A stretch of DNA of 64,000 nt from an uncultured Psychroserpens sp. (GTDB taxonomy: Bacteria > Bacteroidota > Bacteroidia > Flavobacteriales > Flavobacteriaceae), in the NCBI GenBank assembly GCA_947489585.1, contig CANLEE010000004.1, positions 124,001-188,000 of the forward strand, in the 5' to 3' direction. Shown here in pieces: positions 1-8,970 of this stretch; positions within the stretch are counted from its first letter, which is position 1, and every line of letters begins with the position of its first letter. The notes beneath the pieces were generated by a model. It was not told the DNA's origin. It worked only from the letters and a program-made list of their open reading frames with translations, and searched no databases. The position numbers and the translations under genes are program-made.

Positions 1-177
1 GTAGATGAACCAAGAGATTTTGATTTAATTGAACATCTAATTCTAAAGTTAGGGACTAAGAAAACGTGGTTAGAGTATACAGATTATATAGAAGCGCATA
101 ATTTGACCAGTATGAACGATCAAATTACTAGAAATGAAGGACTTATTAAGTCATTAAAAAAAGACACAAATGGGTAA
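1..177 (+). CDS. SpsF-like cytidylyltransferase, C-terminal end (partial)
   Basis: Reading frame 1 is open from the first base to a TAA at 175-177, giving the last 58 residues of a protein whose start lies left of the window. The opening VDEPRDF stretch resembles the (R/T)VDEPEDF element near the end of SpsF-type nucleotidyltransferases, and the tail with RNEGLIKSL resembles the C-terminal helix of the same family. Members activate sugars with CTP, including CMP-nonulosonic acids. That role fits the pseI-like gene about 4 kb downstream in the same operon. The next gene starts inside this stop region (ATG at 170), so translation is probably coupled. The catalytic N-terminal half is not visible, so the assignment rests on a short tail and on context. 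Confidence 0.55.
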   Translation, partial: VDEPRDFDLIEHLILKLGTKKTWLEYTDYIEAHNLTSMNDQITRNEGLIKSLKKDTNG

Positions 178-1477
178 AGGGCAAGACTTATATAGAAAAG
201 CTAAAACATTGATTCCTGGTGGAACTATGTTACTGTCAAAGCGACCAGAAATGTTTTTACCAGAACATTGGCCATCCTATTTTTCAAAATCAAAAGGATG
301 TAAAGTCTGGGATTTAGATGGAAAAGAATTGATAGATATGTCTATTATGGGTATTGGCACCAATACACTTGGATATGGTAATGATAAAGTAGATGCTGCA
401 GTTTTAGAAACTGTTAAGAAAGGGAACATGAGTACCTTAAATTGTCCTGAGGAAGTTGAATTGGCTGAACGGTTAATAGAAATGAATCCATGGGCAGATA
501 TGGTAAGATTTGCAAGAACAGGAGGAGAAGCAAATTCTATTGCTATTAGAATAGCAAGAGCAGCTTCTGGCAAAGATAATGTAGCCATTTGTGGTTATCA
601 TGGATGGCATGATTGGTATTTGTCTGCAAACCATAATGGTGGTGATGATTTGTCTGCACATTTAATTCCAGGACTAAGCCCAAAAGGTGTTCCTAGAAAT
701 TTAAAAAACTCAGTCTTCCCATTTCATTATAATGATTATGAGGAACTTTTAGAGATTGTTGAGAACAATGATATTGGAGTGATTAAAATGGAGGTGATGC
801 GAAATTTTGGTCCAGAAAATGACTTTTTACAGAAAGTAAGAGATTTAGCAACACAGAAAAATATAGTTCTCATTTTCGATGAATGCTCTTCGGGCTTTAG
901 AGAAACATTTGGTGGGATTTACCAAAAATTTAAGGTTAATCCTGATATGATAATGTTGGGCAAGACTATTGGAAATGGATATGCACTTACGGCAGTTGTA
1001 GGGCGGAAATCGGTTATGGAAGCTGCTCAAAACACCTTTATAAGCAGTACGTTTTGGACGGAACGAATAGGACCTAGTGCTGCAATAGCCACGTTAAAGG
1101 AAATGCAACGTGTAAAGTCGTGGGAGTTAATTACAGAAACAGGCAAGAGCATTCAGAATGGATGGTCTAATCTAGCTGAAACGCATAATCTAGATATCAC
1201 AATTTCTGGGGTTTCTGCAATGACAACTTATGGTTTTAATAGTAATAATGCAGCAGCTTACAAAACCTATATAACTCAAGAAATGTTGAAAAAAGGATTT
1301 TTGGCTAGTACACATTTTTATGCATGTACAGCACATAATAATGAGCATATCGAAAACTATTTCAATGCTTTAGATCCTATTTATGCAACGATTTCTAAAT
1401 GTGAATCTGAAATTTTAAATATAAATGATTTGTTGGATGGTCCTGTATGCCATTCAGGATTTAAAAGATTAAATTAA
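170..1477 (+). CDS. Class III PLP-dependent aminotransferase (glutamate-1-semialdehyde aminomutase-like)
   Basis: A 435-residue fold-type I PLP enzyme of the size usual for class III aminotransferases. The PLP-site aspartate is in IFDEC (D237) and the Schiff-base lysine in MLGKTIGNG (K265). A TGGEAN motif near residue 117 and a GYHGWHDW motif near 142 are typical of the glutamate-1-semialdehyde aminomutase branch. Haem synthesis is unlikely to be the role here, because the gene is overlapped by a sugar cytidylyltransferase end and followed by acetyltransferase, SDR and nonulosonate synthase genes. The inferred job is amination (or isomerisation) of a keto-sugar or of a small acid attached to a polysaccharide. 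The exact substrate cannot be read from the sequence. Confidence 0.85.
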   Translation: MGKGQDLYRKAKTLIPGGTMLLSKRPEMFLPEHWPSYFSKSKGCKVWDLDGKELIDMSIMGIGTNTLGYGNDKVDAAVLETVKKGNMSTLNCPEEVELAERLIEMNPWADMVRFARTGGEANSIAIRIARAASGKDNVAICGYHGWHDWYLSANHNGGDDLSAHLIPGLSPKGVPRNLKNSVFPFHYNDYEELLEIVENNDIGVIKMEVMRNFGPENDFLQKVRDLATQKNIVLIFDECSSGFRETFGGIYQKFKVNPDMIMLGKTIGNGYALTAVVGRKSVMEAAQNTFISSTFWTERIGPSAAIATLKEMQRVKSWELITETGKSIQNGWSNLAETHNLDITISGVSAMTTYGFNSNNAAAYKTYITQEMLKKGFLASTHFYACTAHNNEHIENYFNALDPIYATISKCESEILNINDLLDGPVCHSGFKRLN

Positions 1478-1483
1478 GTAGTA

Positions 1484-2056
1484 ATGAATTCATATAAAGT
1501 ATTACATAACCAAGTATTTTCTAGCGATGAGTTCTCTATAGTTCCTATTCGTTATGAGGATCGTATGGATTTACTAAAATGGAGAAACGAACAGATTTAT
1601 CATTTAAGACAAGATAAGCCTCTAACAAAAGAGGACCAAGATGTATATTTTAAATCAGTTGTTAGTGATCTATTCAATAAAGAATTTCCTAATCAAATCT
1701 TGTTTTCTTATATGGAAAATGATGTCTGTATCGGTTATGGTGGCTTGGTTCATATTAATTGGATAGACAAACATGCAGAAATTTCATTTATCATGAATAC
1801 CGAATTAGAACAAGACTATTTTACTAAACATTGGACTATTTTTTTAAAACTCATAGAAGCGGTTGCTTTTAAAGAACTACAGTTGCATAAACTGGTTACA
1901 TATGCTTTTGATTTAAGACCGCATTTATATGAAATTATTGAAAATGCAGGATTTATAAAAGAAGCAGTATTAAAAGAGCATAGTCTTTTTAATGGGGCTT
2001 ATTTAGATGTAATAATGCATGGAAAAATTAACAGGACAAAAGTTTCAAAGGCATAA
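1484..2056 (+). CDS. GNAT-family N-acetyltransferase
   Basis: A 190-residue protein with the layout of RimJ/PseH-like GNATs. It has an N-terminal WRNEQ element (around residue 31), a central strand pair with IGYGGLVHI (about 85-93), and a C-terminal region ending in YEIIENAGFIKEAVLKE, the usual last helix-strand of sugar-amine acetyltransferases. It lies six bases after the aminotransferase stop and three bases before the SDR start, so the three genes are cotranscribed. The likely role is acetyl-CoA-dependent acylation of the amino group placed by the preceding aminotransferase, as PseH does in pseudaminic acid synthesis. The PseH equivalence is an inference from context. Confidence 0.75.
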   Translation: MNSYKVLHNQVFSSDEFSIVPIRYEDRMDLLKWRNEQIYHLRQDKPLTKEDQDVYFKSVVSDLFNKEFPNQILFSYMENDVCIGYGGLVHINWIDKHAEISFIMNTELEQDYFTKHWTIFLKLIEAVAFKELQLHKLVTYAFDLRPHLYEIIENAGFIKEAVLKEHSLFNGAYLDVIMHGKINRTKVSKA

Positions 2057-2059
2057 ATA

Positions 2060-2734
2060 ATGAAAAAAACAATCGTCATAACAGGAGCTAATAGAGGTTT
2101 AGGTAAAGCATTTGTGGATGTTTTAATGAACCACAAAGATTGCTTTGTTATTTCATTGTCCAGACAATTAAGTGAAGACCAAAAACAATACTCGCCTGAA
2201 CGATTTCATTATATAAAGGTTGATTTGTCAGACAATACATTGATTAAAAAAATTACTGTATTAAAAGACTTAATTGCTAGTGAACCGGTCTATTTTATTA
2301 ATAATGCGAGCATTATAGAACCTTTGGTGAAAGTTGGAAATATTGACGAAACATCCATTGATAATACATTGTCAGTTAATATAAAATCAACCATGTTGAT
2401 TACTAAATTTTTGCTTTCAAATTTTAATTCTAACACCTTAACATTTGCCAATATTAGTTCTGGTGCTGCAAAAAGAGCAATTAGTAATTGGTCATTGTAT
2501 TGTTCATCAAAAGCTTTTACTGAAATGTTTTTTGATGTAGCTGCGGATGAGTATAAAGAACATAGGTTCTTAAATATAAATCCTGGTGTTATGGATACAG
2601 GTATGCAAAAGACACTGAGGACTAGTGATTTTCCTGATGTTGAAAATTTCAAAGCATTGCAAGCTGAAGGTCAGCTAAAATCACCTATTGATGTTGCAAA
2701 TGATCTTATCGAAAATAGAATATTTATAGAATGA
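2060..2734 (+). CDS. Short-chain dehydrogenase/reductase
   Basis: A 224-residue classical SDR. The dinucleotide-binding TGANRGLG is at residues 8-15, NNAS at 81-84, the catalytic serine in NISSG (133/134), and the catalytic Tyr/Lys pair as YCSSK (Y147, K151). It is slightly shorter than the usual 250 residues and has a small substrate-binding end. It begins three bases after the acetyltransferase stop, and its own stop overlaps the next start (ATGA at 2731). The role is NAD(P)H-dependent oxidation or reduction of an intermediate in the same sugar-modifying pathway. The substrate is unknown. Confidence 0.85.
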   Translation: MKKTIVITGANRGLGKAFVDVLMNHKDCFVISLSRQLSEDQKQYSPERFHYIKVDLSDNTLIKKITVLKDLIASEPVYFINNASIIEPLVKVGNIDETSIDNTLSVNIKSTMLITKFLLSNFNSNTLTFANISSGAAKRAISNWSLYCSSKAFTEMFFDVAADEYKEHRFLNINPGVMDTGMQKTLRTSDFPDVENFKALQAEGQLKSPIDVANDLIENRIFIE

Positions 2735-3438
2735 AGATAGCCGTAATATCTGACATACATGGCAATTATGATGCACTCTTTGAAGTCTTGAAGAAGGCTA
2801 AAGAAGAACGTGTGGAGCATCTACTAGTGCTTGGTGATATTGTGGGTTATTATTATCACCCTGATAAGGTTTTAGAAGCACTTTCAGAATGGAGTTTTGA
2901 TATAATAAAAGGAAATCATGAGTACATATTAGAAGACTTAACTGCTAATCCTGAGTTAGCTAACCCGATTCGATTAAAATATGGAAGCGGACATAAAGCT
3001 GCCATAGAAAAATTATCAGATGAGCAGTTGAAGTTTTTAAAAGAATTACCAGAAACTAAAGTGGTTCAATTTGATGGAGTTTCCATTCTAATGTCTCATG
3101 GAAGCCCTTGGTCCAATGATTTTTATATATATCCTGATTGCGGTAAGGATATAATAACAAGATGTGATTCTACTGAACATAGTTTTGTTTTAGTTGGGCA
3201 TTCGCATTATGCCTTTGCAATTAATAATGCCAATAGTGTGCTTATTAATCCAGGATCTGTGGGGCAATCTAGGCAAATAGGAGGAAAAGCCTCTTGGTGT
3301 ATTATTGATACAAATAATAAATGTTTTCAATTACTTTCTACTGATTATAAGGTAGAGAATTTAATAAATGAAATTGCTAAAAAAGATGAAGATATAGAAT
3401 ACCTAACCAAAATTTTAATTAGAAATAAGGGAGCATGA
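2731..3438 (+). CDS. Calcineurin-like metallophosphoesterase (YfcE/MJ0936-like)
   Basis: A 235-residue cytoplasmic phosphoesterase with a complete dinuclear-metal set: DIH (D8, H10), GD (D36), GNHE (N62, H63), SHG (H123) and GHSHY (156-160). Family members hydrolyse phosphodiesters or phosphomonoesters. It overlaps the SDR upstream and the ATP-grasp gene downstream by four bases each, so it is embedded in the same translational unit. A phosphatase of this fold is not a standard step in the PseBCHGIF route, so it may remove phosphate from a different sugar intermediate or release a by-product. Substrate unknown. Confidence 0.85.
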   Translation: MKIAVISDIHGNYDALFEVLKKAKEERVEHLLVLGDIVGYYYHPDKVLEALSEWSFDIIKGNHEYILEDLTANPELANPIRLKYGSGHKAAIEKLSDEQLKFLKELPETKVVQFDGVSILMSHGSPWSNDFYIYPDCGKDIITRCDSTEHSFVLVGHSHYAFAINNANSVLINPGSVGQSRQIGGKASWCIIDTNNKCFQLLSTDYKVENLINEIAKKDEDIEYLTKILIRNKGA

Positions 3439-4385
3439 AAAATGGGTTAAACATATTAGTTACAGGTTGTGGTGGAGATATAGGGCAAAGTCTGGGTAAG
3501 ATTCTAAAAAAATCATCTTACACTAAAAATTTGTTTGGAATTGATATTTCAGATAAAAATGCAGCACAGTTTATTTATCCTAATTTTTCTGTGGGTTTAC
3601 GCTATACCAATTCAGAATATTTGCATCAATTAGAAACCTTTATCAGTTATAATGACATTGATATTGTCATCCCTATTGCTGAACCCGAATTGCGATATTT
3701 CTCGAAACAAAACATTTTAGATAAAATAGGTAATGCCAAAATGATTACGGCATCAAGCAAAGCTTTACAAATAGGTTTTGATAAATATAAAACGGCTCTG
3801 TTTTTAGAAGCAGAAGGCTTCCCTTTTCCAAAAACGTATTTAGCTAAAGACATAGATGCTATTGAGACTTTTCCAGTAATTCTGAAATCTAGAACTGGTT
3901 CAGGTAGCAAAGACATCTATAAGATTAATAGCATGGAGGAGTTTTCATTTTACACCAAGCAAAATATTGAAGATTATGTTGTACAGGAATTTATACCTGA
4001 AAAAAATGGAGAATATACATGTGGTCTATTTAGAAGCAGTAAAGGGGAGATAAGATCACAAATATTTAAAAGAGAACTTCTTAGTGGTTATAGCGGCTAT
4101 GGGGAGGTGGTTGAAAACGAAGTGATTACTTCACTTATAGAGAAGTTAGCAGTTAAATTAGATCTAATAGGTAGTATTAATATTCAGTTGAGGTTTGTAG
4201 ATGGAGTGCCTAAGGTTTTTGAAATCAACCCAAGATTTTCAAGTACAGTACTGTTTAGACATCTTTTTGGTTTCGAAGATTTAATATGGTCTATAGAAGA
4301 TAAACTAGGACTGGAATTATCTGATAATAGACAAGCTGCAATTGGCAGAAAGTTTTATAAAGGTTACGAAGAACACATTAAGTAA
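3435..4385 (+). CDS. ATP-grasp domain protein (carbamoyl-phosphate-synthase-like)
   Basis: A 316-residue ATP-grasp enzyme. The N-terminal pre-ATP-grasp domain opens with VTGCGGDIG (9-17). A central ATP-binding region has PVILKSRTGSGS (near 148-159) and VQEFIP, and the C-terminal metal-binding part has FEINPRFSST (near 263-272), where E and N are the usual magnesium ligands. ATP-grasp enzymes join a carboxylate to an amine, thiol or similar nucleophile via an acyl phosphate. Placement between the phosphoesterase and the pseI-like gene suggests it attaches an amino acid or other acid to an amino sugar. That is inference; no close characterised relative is recognised. Confidence 0.8.
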   Translation: MKNGLNILVTGCGGDIGQSLGKILKKSSYTKNLFGIDISDKNAAQFIYPNFSVGLRYTNSEYLHQLETFISYNDIDIVIPIAEPELRYFSKQNILDKIGNAKMITASSKALQIGFDKYKTALFLEAEGFPFPKTYLAKDIDAIETFPVILKSRTGSGSKDIYKINSMEEFSFYTKQNIEDYVVQEFIPEKNGEYTCGLFRSSKGEIRSQIFKRELLSGYSGYGEVVENEVITSLIEKLAVKLDLIGSINIQLRFVDGVPKVFEINPRFSSTVLFRHLFGFEDLIWSIEDKLGLELSDNRQAAIGRKFYKGYEEHIK

Positions 4386-4397
4386 GTAAGTGAATAC

Positions 4398-5447
4398 ATG
4401 AAAATAGATAATTATATTATTGACCAAAACTCACCAGTATTTATAATAGCGGAATTATCTGCTAATCATAATGGTAGTATTGATACTGCAATTGAAACGG
4501 TTAAAGCCGCAAAACGCGCAGGTGCAGATTGTATTAAACTGCAAACCTTTACTGCCGATACGATTACTCTAGATTCTAAAAAAGATGATTTTAAAATAAA
4601 TCAAGGAACGCTTTGGGATGGTCAATATTTACATGATCTCTATAAAACAACACATTTGCCTTGGGAGTGGCATAAACAAATAATGGAAGTTGCTAAAACG
4701 GAAGGTTTAATTTGTTTCTCTTCTCCTTTTGATCCAACATCTGTAGAATTTTTAGAAACTCTCGATGTACCTGCGTATAAAATTGCATCTTTTGAAATTA
4801 CTGATATTCCTTTGATAGAATTAATTGCTTCAAAAGGAAAACCTGTCATTATTTCAACTGGTATAGCTGAACAAGAAGATATAGAATTAGCATTAGATGC
4901 TTGTCAACGAATGGGTAATAAGGATATAGCCTTATTGAAATGCACATCGAGTTACCCTGCACCAATAGAAGAAGCCAATATGTGTATGGTTAAAGATTTG
5001 GCGAAACGCTATGGTGTAATAAGTGGTCTTTCTGATCATACCATGGGAAGTACGGTGCCTGTGGTTGCAACTGCGATGGGAGCAAGAATTATTGAAAAAC
5101 ATTTTATTCTTAATCGAGGTATTGGCGGAGCTGATGCTTCTTTCTCAATGAATGAAGAAGAATTTACTGCCATGGTAAAGGCTGTTAGAGAAGCCGAAAG
5201 TGCTATAGGTAAAGTTGACTACACTTTAACAGAAAAACAACGTAAAGGAAGAGATTTTTGTCGCTCTCTCTATGTTGTTGAAGACATAAAAGCAGGAGAA
5301 ATTTTAACCGAAACAAATGTGCGTTCTGTGAGACCAGGCTTTGGAATGCATCCAAAGTTTTATAACAATATTTTAAATAAAAAAGTAGCAGTAGATATAG
5401 AAAAGGGAACAGCATTACATATGTCTCATATAGAGAGCGACAGCTAA
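4398..5447 (+). CDS. pseI: Pseudaminic acid synthase (NeuB family)
   Basis: A 349-residue NeuB-family synthase that condenses phosphoenolpyruvate with a six-carbon amino sugar to make a nine-carbon nonulosonic acid. The start IIAELSANHNG (residues 16-26) is the PseI variant of the motif; NeuB/LegI enzymes usually have a different sequence before NHNG. The expected metal-binding histidines lie in SDHTMG (H214) and IEKHF (H235). The C-terminal SAF (antifreeze-like) domain starts near residue 284 with FCRSLY and includes RPGFGMHP. Length is normal. Together with the SpsF-like gene at the left edge it supports CMP-pseudaminic acid or a close relative as a building block. The early genes (pseB, pseC, pseG) are not in the window. 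Confidence 0.88.
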   Translation: MKIDNYIIDQNSPVFIIAELSANHNGSIDTAIETVKAAKRAGADCIKLQTFTADTITLDSKKDDFKINQGTLWDGQYLHDLYKTTHLPWEWHKQIMEVAKTEGLICFSSPFDPTSVEFLETLDVPAYKIASFEITDIPLIELIASKGKPVIISTGIAEQEDIELALDACQRMGNKDIALLKCTSSYPAPIEEANMCMVKDLAKRYGVISGLSDHTMGSTVPVVATAMGARIIEKHFILNRGIGGADASFSMNEEEFTAMVKAVREAESAIGKVDYTLTEKQRKGRDFCRSLYVVEDIKAGEILTETNVRSVRPGFGMHPKFYNNILNKKVAVDIEKGTALHMSHIESDS

Positions 5448-5456
5448 AACCATAAT

Positions 5457-6716
5457 ATGCATAGATTTAAAGAAATTTTAATTAAGTACAAGATACTTGT
5501 CAGCAACTTCAGCTATCTAGCCGTATTGCAGATGATTACTGTATTAGTGCCTATTATCACTTTACCTCACTTATTTAAAGTTTTAGGAGACACAACTTGG
5601 GGTGTAGTGGTTTATGCCCAAGCGGTAGTACTTTATTTAGGTATTTTGGTCAGTTTTGGATTTAATATCACAGCTACTAAGGACATTAGTGTTCATCGAG
5701 ATAATCCTTCAAAGGTATCGGAGATAGTCAGTAGTGTTTTTATCTTAAAAGGACTTCTATTCATTATATCACTTCTAATTGTAACCATCTTAGTATACAG
5801 CATACCCTATTTTGAACATTATAGACTCTTATATGTATTGAGTATGTGGTTTTGTTTTTACGAATTTATTTTCCCTATATGGTATTTCCAAGGTTTAGAG
5901 AAAATGAAGTATATCACATTAATAAATCTAGGTAGTAGATTAATCTTTTTGACATTAATTTTCGTTCTTATACGCCAAGAATCAGATTATATTTTGGTAC
6001 CAGTTATTAATGGAATTGGAGCCATTTTTTCTGGTTTAATTTCCATGTATATCATCTTTAAAAAAGATAAAGTTAGATTCTTCATTCCTAGTATATCTAT
6101 ACTGAAATTCTATTTCAAGGAGAGTGCACCAATATTTCTTTCTAACCTCTCACAGCTATATATTAAGATGAATAAAATTATTATAGGTCCTTTCATTGGT
6201 ATTGATGCAGTTGCTTATTATGACGTTGCAGAAAAAATAACGAGTTTAATGAAAGTTCCAATAGGTCTGATTAGTCAAACTGTATTCCCAAAAATTGTGA
6301 AAGAAAAGAGTTTAAGTTTCATCAATAAAATTCTTAAACTTAATCTCACAATACAGAGTATATTACTTTTAATAGTTATACCGACAGCACCTTTTATAGT
6401 TAAACTTATAAGTGGCAAAGACATTCCGATGGCTGCATCAGCATTAATGATTTTAGCTTTTACTGTCATTCCAGTTGTACTGAATAATACGTTTGCTGTT
6501 CAGACACTTCTGGCCTTTGATCTTAAAACTTATTTTACAAAATCGATTGTAGGTTCAGGAATTGTTTACGGAATCCTAATTCTGATAATTTACATTTTCG
6601 ATATCTGGCATCTGTATAGTATTTGTGTCGCTGTTCTTATTTCTGAATTAACGACCTCTTTGCTGTCTTATCATTATGTAAAGAAAAATGTGTATTCCCA
6701 AATTAATCCTATATGA
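5457..6716 (+). CDS. wzx: Polysaccharide repeat-unit flippase (Wzx/RfbX family)
   Basis: A 419-residue, very hydrophobic inner-membrane protein with about 12 predicted membrane helices. The first helix region carries a FSYLAVLQMITVLVPIITLP pattern, and DTTWGVVVYAQAV follows, typical of the RfbX/Wzx branch of the MOP exporters. The predicted role is flipping undecaprenyl-linked oligosaccharide repeat units to the periplasmic face. It starts ten bases after pseI and overlaps the following glycosyltransferase by four bases (ATGA at 6713). Its presence with an EpsG-type polymerase and Wza/Wzc argues for Wzx/Wzy-dependent assembly. Confidence 0.88.
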   Translation: MHRFKEILIKYKILVSNFSYLAVLQMITVLVPIITLPHLFKVLGDTTWGVVVYAQAVVLYLGILVSFGFNITATKDISVHRDNPSKVSEIVSSVFILKGLLFIISLLIVTILVYSIPYFEHYRLLYVLSMWFCFYEFIFPIWYFQGLEKMKYITLINLGSRLIFLTLIFVLIRQESDYILVPVINGIGAIFSGLISMYIIFKKDKVRFFIPSISILKFYFKESAPIFLSNLSQLYIKMNKIIIGPFIGIDAVAYYDVAEKITSLMKVPIGLISQTVFPKIVKEKSLSFINKILKLNLTIQSILLLIVIPTAPFIVKLISGKDIPMAASALMILAFTVIPVVLNNTFAVQTLLAFDLKTYFTKSIVGSGIVYGILILIIYIFDIWHLYSICVAVLISELTTSLLSYHYVKKNVYSQINPI

Positions 6717-7900
6717 AAAAAGTAGATTTAGTATTTGCGCCTAGATTATCATCACCTAACGGTGACAGTAGGGTAGTACGTGCTTTTTTAGATAGTGATG
6801 CCTATTTTAAAAGCCAGTCAATTGACTTGTCTGTTATTAGTTCGGATATATTTCACGAACAAGATGTAGATCAAAGCAAAAAGTCTTTTAAAAAGAGTTT
6901 AAAGATTTTCTTAAAAAAGCTCATCCCATATTCTAGCTATTTTACTGTAAAATATCTTAAATCTGCAGAAAGCAAAAAAGAGCATATTGTTGATTATTAT
7001 ATATCTAGCAAAAACTCAGAAGCCGATGTACTTTTTTTTCATGAGATGTCTACATGTTATCACTACCTAAAAAAGAGGAAGCGTACAAATGCTAAGATTG
7101 TGTTAGTGATTCATTCTAATGGGGAATCATTTAAGATGTTAAACATCTATTATCCGAAGCTTAAAAAAACAAATTACTTTAAGCACTTATTGGAGCAAGA
7201 ACAAGACGTGTTGGCTTCTGTAGATAAATTGGGATTTGTTGCAAAAAATGCAATGGAGCATTTTCAAAACTTAAATCCAAGCTATGACAGAAATAAATTA
7301 TTCTACGTCTATAATGGTATAGGCGGTATACCTGAAATTAAAAGAACAGAACAACTTCCAAAATTACCAGCAAAGTATACTTTTTATTGTGCAGGTTCCA
7401 TTACTAAAAGGAAAGGGCAAGAATTAATTATTAGAGCCTTTAATAGATTATCTGACGAAGAAAAAGGTCAATTCAATATTACATTTTTAGGTGATGGTGC
7501 TGAAAAAGTTAAGCTAGAAAATTTAGTAAAAGCTAATAAACTAGATAAGCATATATTTTTTAAAGGTTTTGTCAATGATGTGACTAGTTACTTGATGCAA
7601 TCTAATGGATTTATGCTTACGAGTTATGATGAAGGATTGCCAGTTGCGATCATTGAGGCATTACGATTAGGCCTACCTGTTATATCAACAAATGTTGGAG
7701 GGATACCAGAAATGGTTGAGGATAGATACAATGGATTCTTAATTGAACCAAACGAAGAAGACGTATTTCAAACCTTTAAAAATTTAAGTCAATATAATTT
7801 AGATGAAATGGGTAAAAACTCTCAAAAAATGTATGAAGAGAAGTTTACCCAAAATGCGATGTTTCGCAATTATGCCAATATATTTTTAAATCTCAACTAA
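6713..7900 (+). CDS. Family 4 glycosyltransferase
   Basis: A 395-residue GT-B glycosyltransferase. The C-terminal Rossmann half has the retaining-GT4 signature: AGSITKRKG around residue 228, a DEGLPVAIIEAL stretch near 306 and ISTNVGGIPEMVE just after, where the paired glutamates bind the donor nucleotide sugar. The N-terminal acceptor half is more divergent, as usual. It acts at the cytoplasmic membrane, adding one sugar to the lipid-linked repeat unit. The start overlaps the flippase stop by four bases. Donor and linkage cannot be inferred. Confidence 0.87.
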   Translation: MKKVDLVFAPRLSSPNGDSRVVRAFLDSDAYFKSQSIDLSVISSDIFHEQDVDQSKKSFKKSLKIFLKKLIPYSSYFTVKYLKSAESKKEHIVDYYISSKNSEADVLFFHEMSTCYHYLKKRKRTNAKIVLVIHSNGESFKMLNIYYPKLKKTNYFKHLLEQEQDVLASVDKLGFVAKNAMEHFQNLNPSYDRNKLFYVYNGIGGIPEIKRTEQLPKLPAKYTFYCAGSITKRKGQELIIRAFNRLSDEEKGQFNITFLGDGAEKVKLENLVKANKLDKHIFFKGFVNDVTSYLMQSNGFMLTSYDEGLPVAIIEALRLGLPVISTNVGGIPEMVEDRYNGFLIEPNEEDVFQTFKNLSQYNLDEMGKNSQKMYEEKFTQNAMFRNYANIFLNLN

Positions 7901-7915
7901 AATAAATAAGAAAAA

Positions 7916-7931
7916 CAAGGCATTGGCCTTG
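7916..7931 (+). repeat. Small perfect hairpin in the leader of the 7939 gene
   Basis: CAAGGC and GCCTTG form a perfect 6-bp inverted repeat around an ATTG loop, eight bases upstream of the ATG at 7939. There is no T-run, so it is not a terminator. It could affect initiation of the downstream gene or be chance. Confidence 0.35.
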
Positions 7932-7938
7932 AAACCAT

Positions 7939-8952
7939 ATGAAAGAGTTAATTAAAAAGATAATCATAATAAGTCAGCCCATAAACAAACTGTATGTGTT
8001 TGTGTTGCGCATATTAAATAAGACATCTGAAGGAGAAAGCAGGAGACGTCGTCAACTTTCTATTTTCGATTATCAGGCTGTTATTCAGGATATGCCTCTA
8101 TATCCTACAGATATAGTTATCGATAATAATTTTTACGGTTTAAGCAAGGCATTGCAAAAATATATGAATACGACTTTACCACTTAATTCTTATATAGAGC
8201 ACGGACTAGTTTTAGGAACTTTGGTTAAAAAAGATGCTGTAAGATGGTGTACTCCTAAAATTATGACTTTAAGCTCAAAAAGAGAGGCTTATATTAAAAA
8301 GGCGACAGTAAAACCTGTTTTAAAAATAGGACCATATATTCATTATGCTGAGGATTTACTTTCCGATAATGAGCTCAGAGCATTAAAAAAAGACTTGGGG
8401 AAAATAGTAATGGTTTTTCCGTCTCATTCTATTAAAAATATTGATGCGACTTTTAATAATGATGAATTAATATCATACATAGAATCTAAAAAAAAGGATT
8501 TTGATTCAGTAGTTATTTGCTTGTACTGGAGAGATGCTCATAACAAGGCATTAGTAAAATCGTACTTGGATAAAGGCTACAAAATCATGTCTGCAGGACA
8601 TGTTCATGATACTAATTTTTTATCAAGATTAAAATCGATAATAAAGTTATCAGACTTTGCCATTTCTAATAGTGTTGGTACCCATATAGGATATATAACT
8701 TTTCTAGGTAAACCTCAAGTTATAGTTGAGCAAGCTATAGATTATAATGTTTCAAAAAATGATAATAGAGCATTTGATCAAAGAAATAAGGAGGCAACTG
8801 AAACCTTGAATTCAGAAACAGAAGAAATCTTGAATGCATACAGTGCCTATGACTTTAATATTACAGAGCGACAGTTAAAAATTGCAGATAAATACTGGGG
8901 AATTAATCACATTAAGAAACCAGATGAAATTAAACAATTTATAAAAAATTAA
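7939..8952 (+). CDS. Unassigned polysaccharide-locus protein, possibly a GT-B-like sugar transferase
   Basis: A 337-residue protein that I do not recognise at family level. A short amphipathic or hydrophobic stretch with a basic patch near residues 1-40 suggests membrane association. Further on are a YIEHGLVLGT segment (about residue 86) and an alternating strand-helix pattern. One region resembles the donor-binding half of capsule or polysialic acid GT-B enzymes: HVHDTNFLSRL, then DFAISNSVGTHIGY and GKPQVIVEQ (about 227-263). It is flanked by a GT4 gene and an EpsG polymerase, so a sugar-transfer role is plausible but unproved. No signal peptide is visible. Confidence 0.5.
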   Translation: MKELIKKIIIISQPINKLYVFVLRILNKTSEGESRRRRQLSIFDYQAVIQDMPLYPTDIVIDNNFYGLSKALQKYMNTTLPLNSYIEHGLVLGTLVKKDAVRWCTPKIMTLSSKREAYIKKATVKPVLKIGPYIHYAEDLLSDNELRALKKDLGKIVMVFPSHSIKNIDATFNNDELISYIESKKKDFDSVVICLYWRDAHNKALVKSYLDKGYKIMSAGHVHDTNFLSRLKSIIKLSDFAISNSVGTHIGYITFLGKPQVIVEQAIDYNVSKNDNRAFDQRNKEATETLNSETEEILNAYSAYDFNITERQLKIADKYWGINHIKKPDEIKQFIKN

Positions 8953-8970
8953 GAACAAGGAATCATATAC

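Noticed and set aside
170..1477. Haem-pathway glutamate-1-semialdehyde aminomutase
   Set aside because: The fold is the same, but the gene is overlapped by a sugar cytidylyltransferase end and followed by polysaccharide genes, so a sugar-related role fits better.
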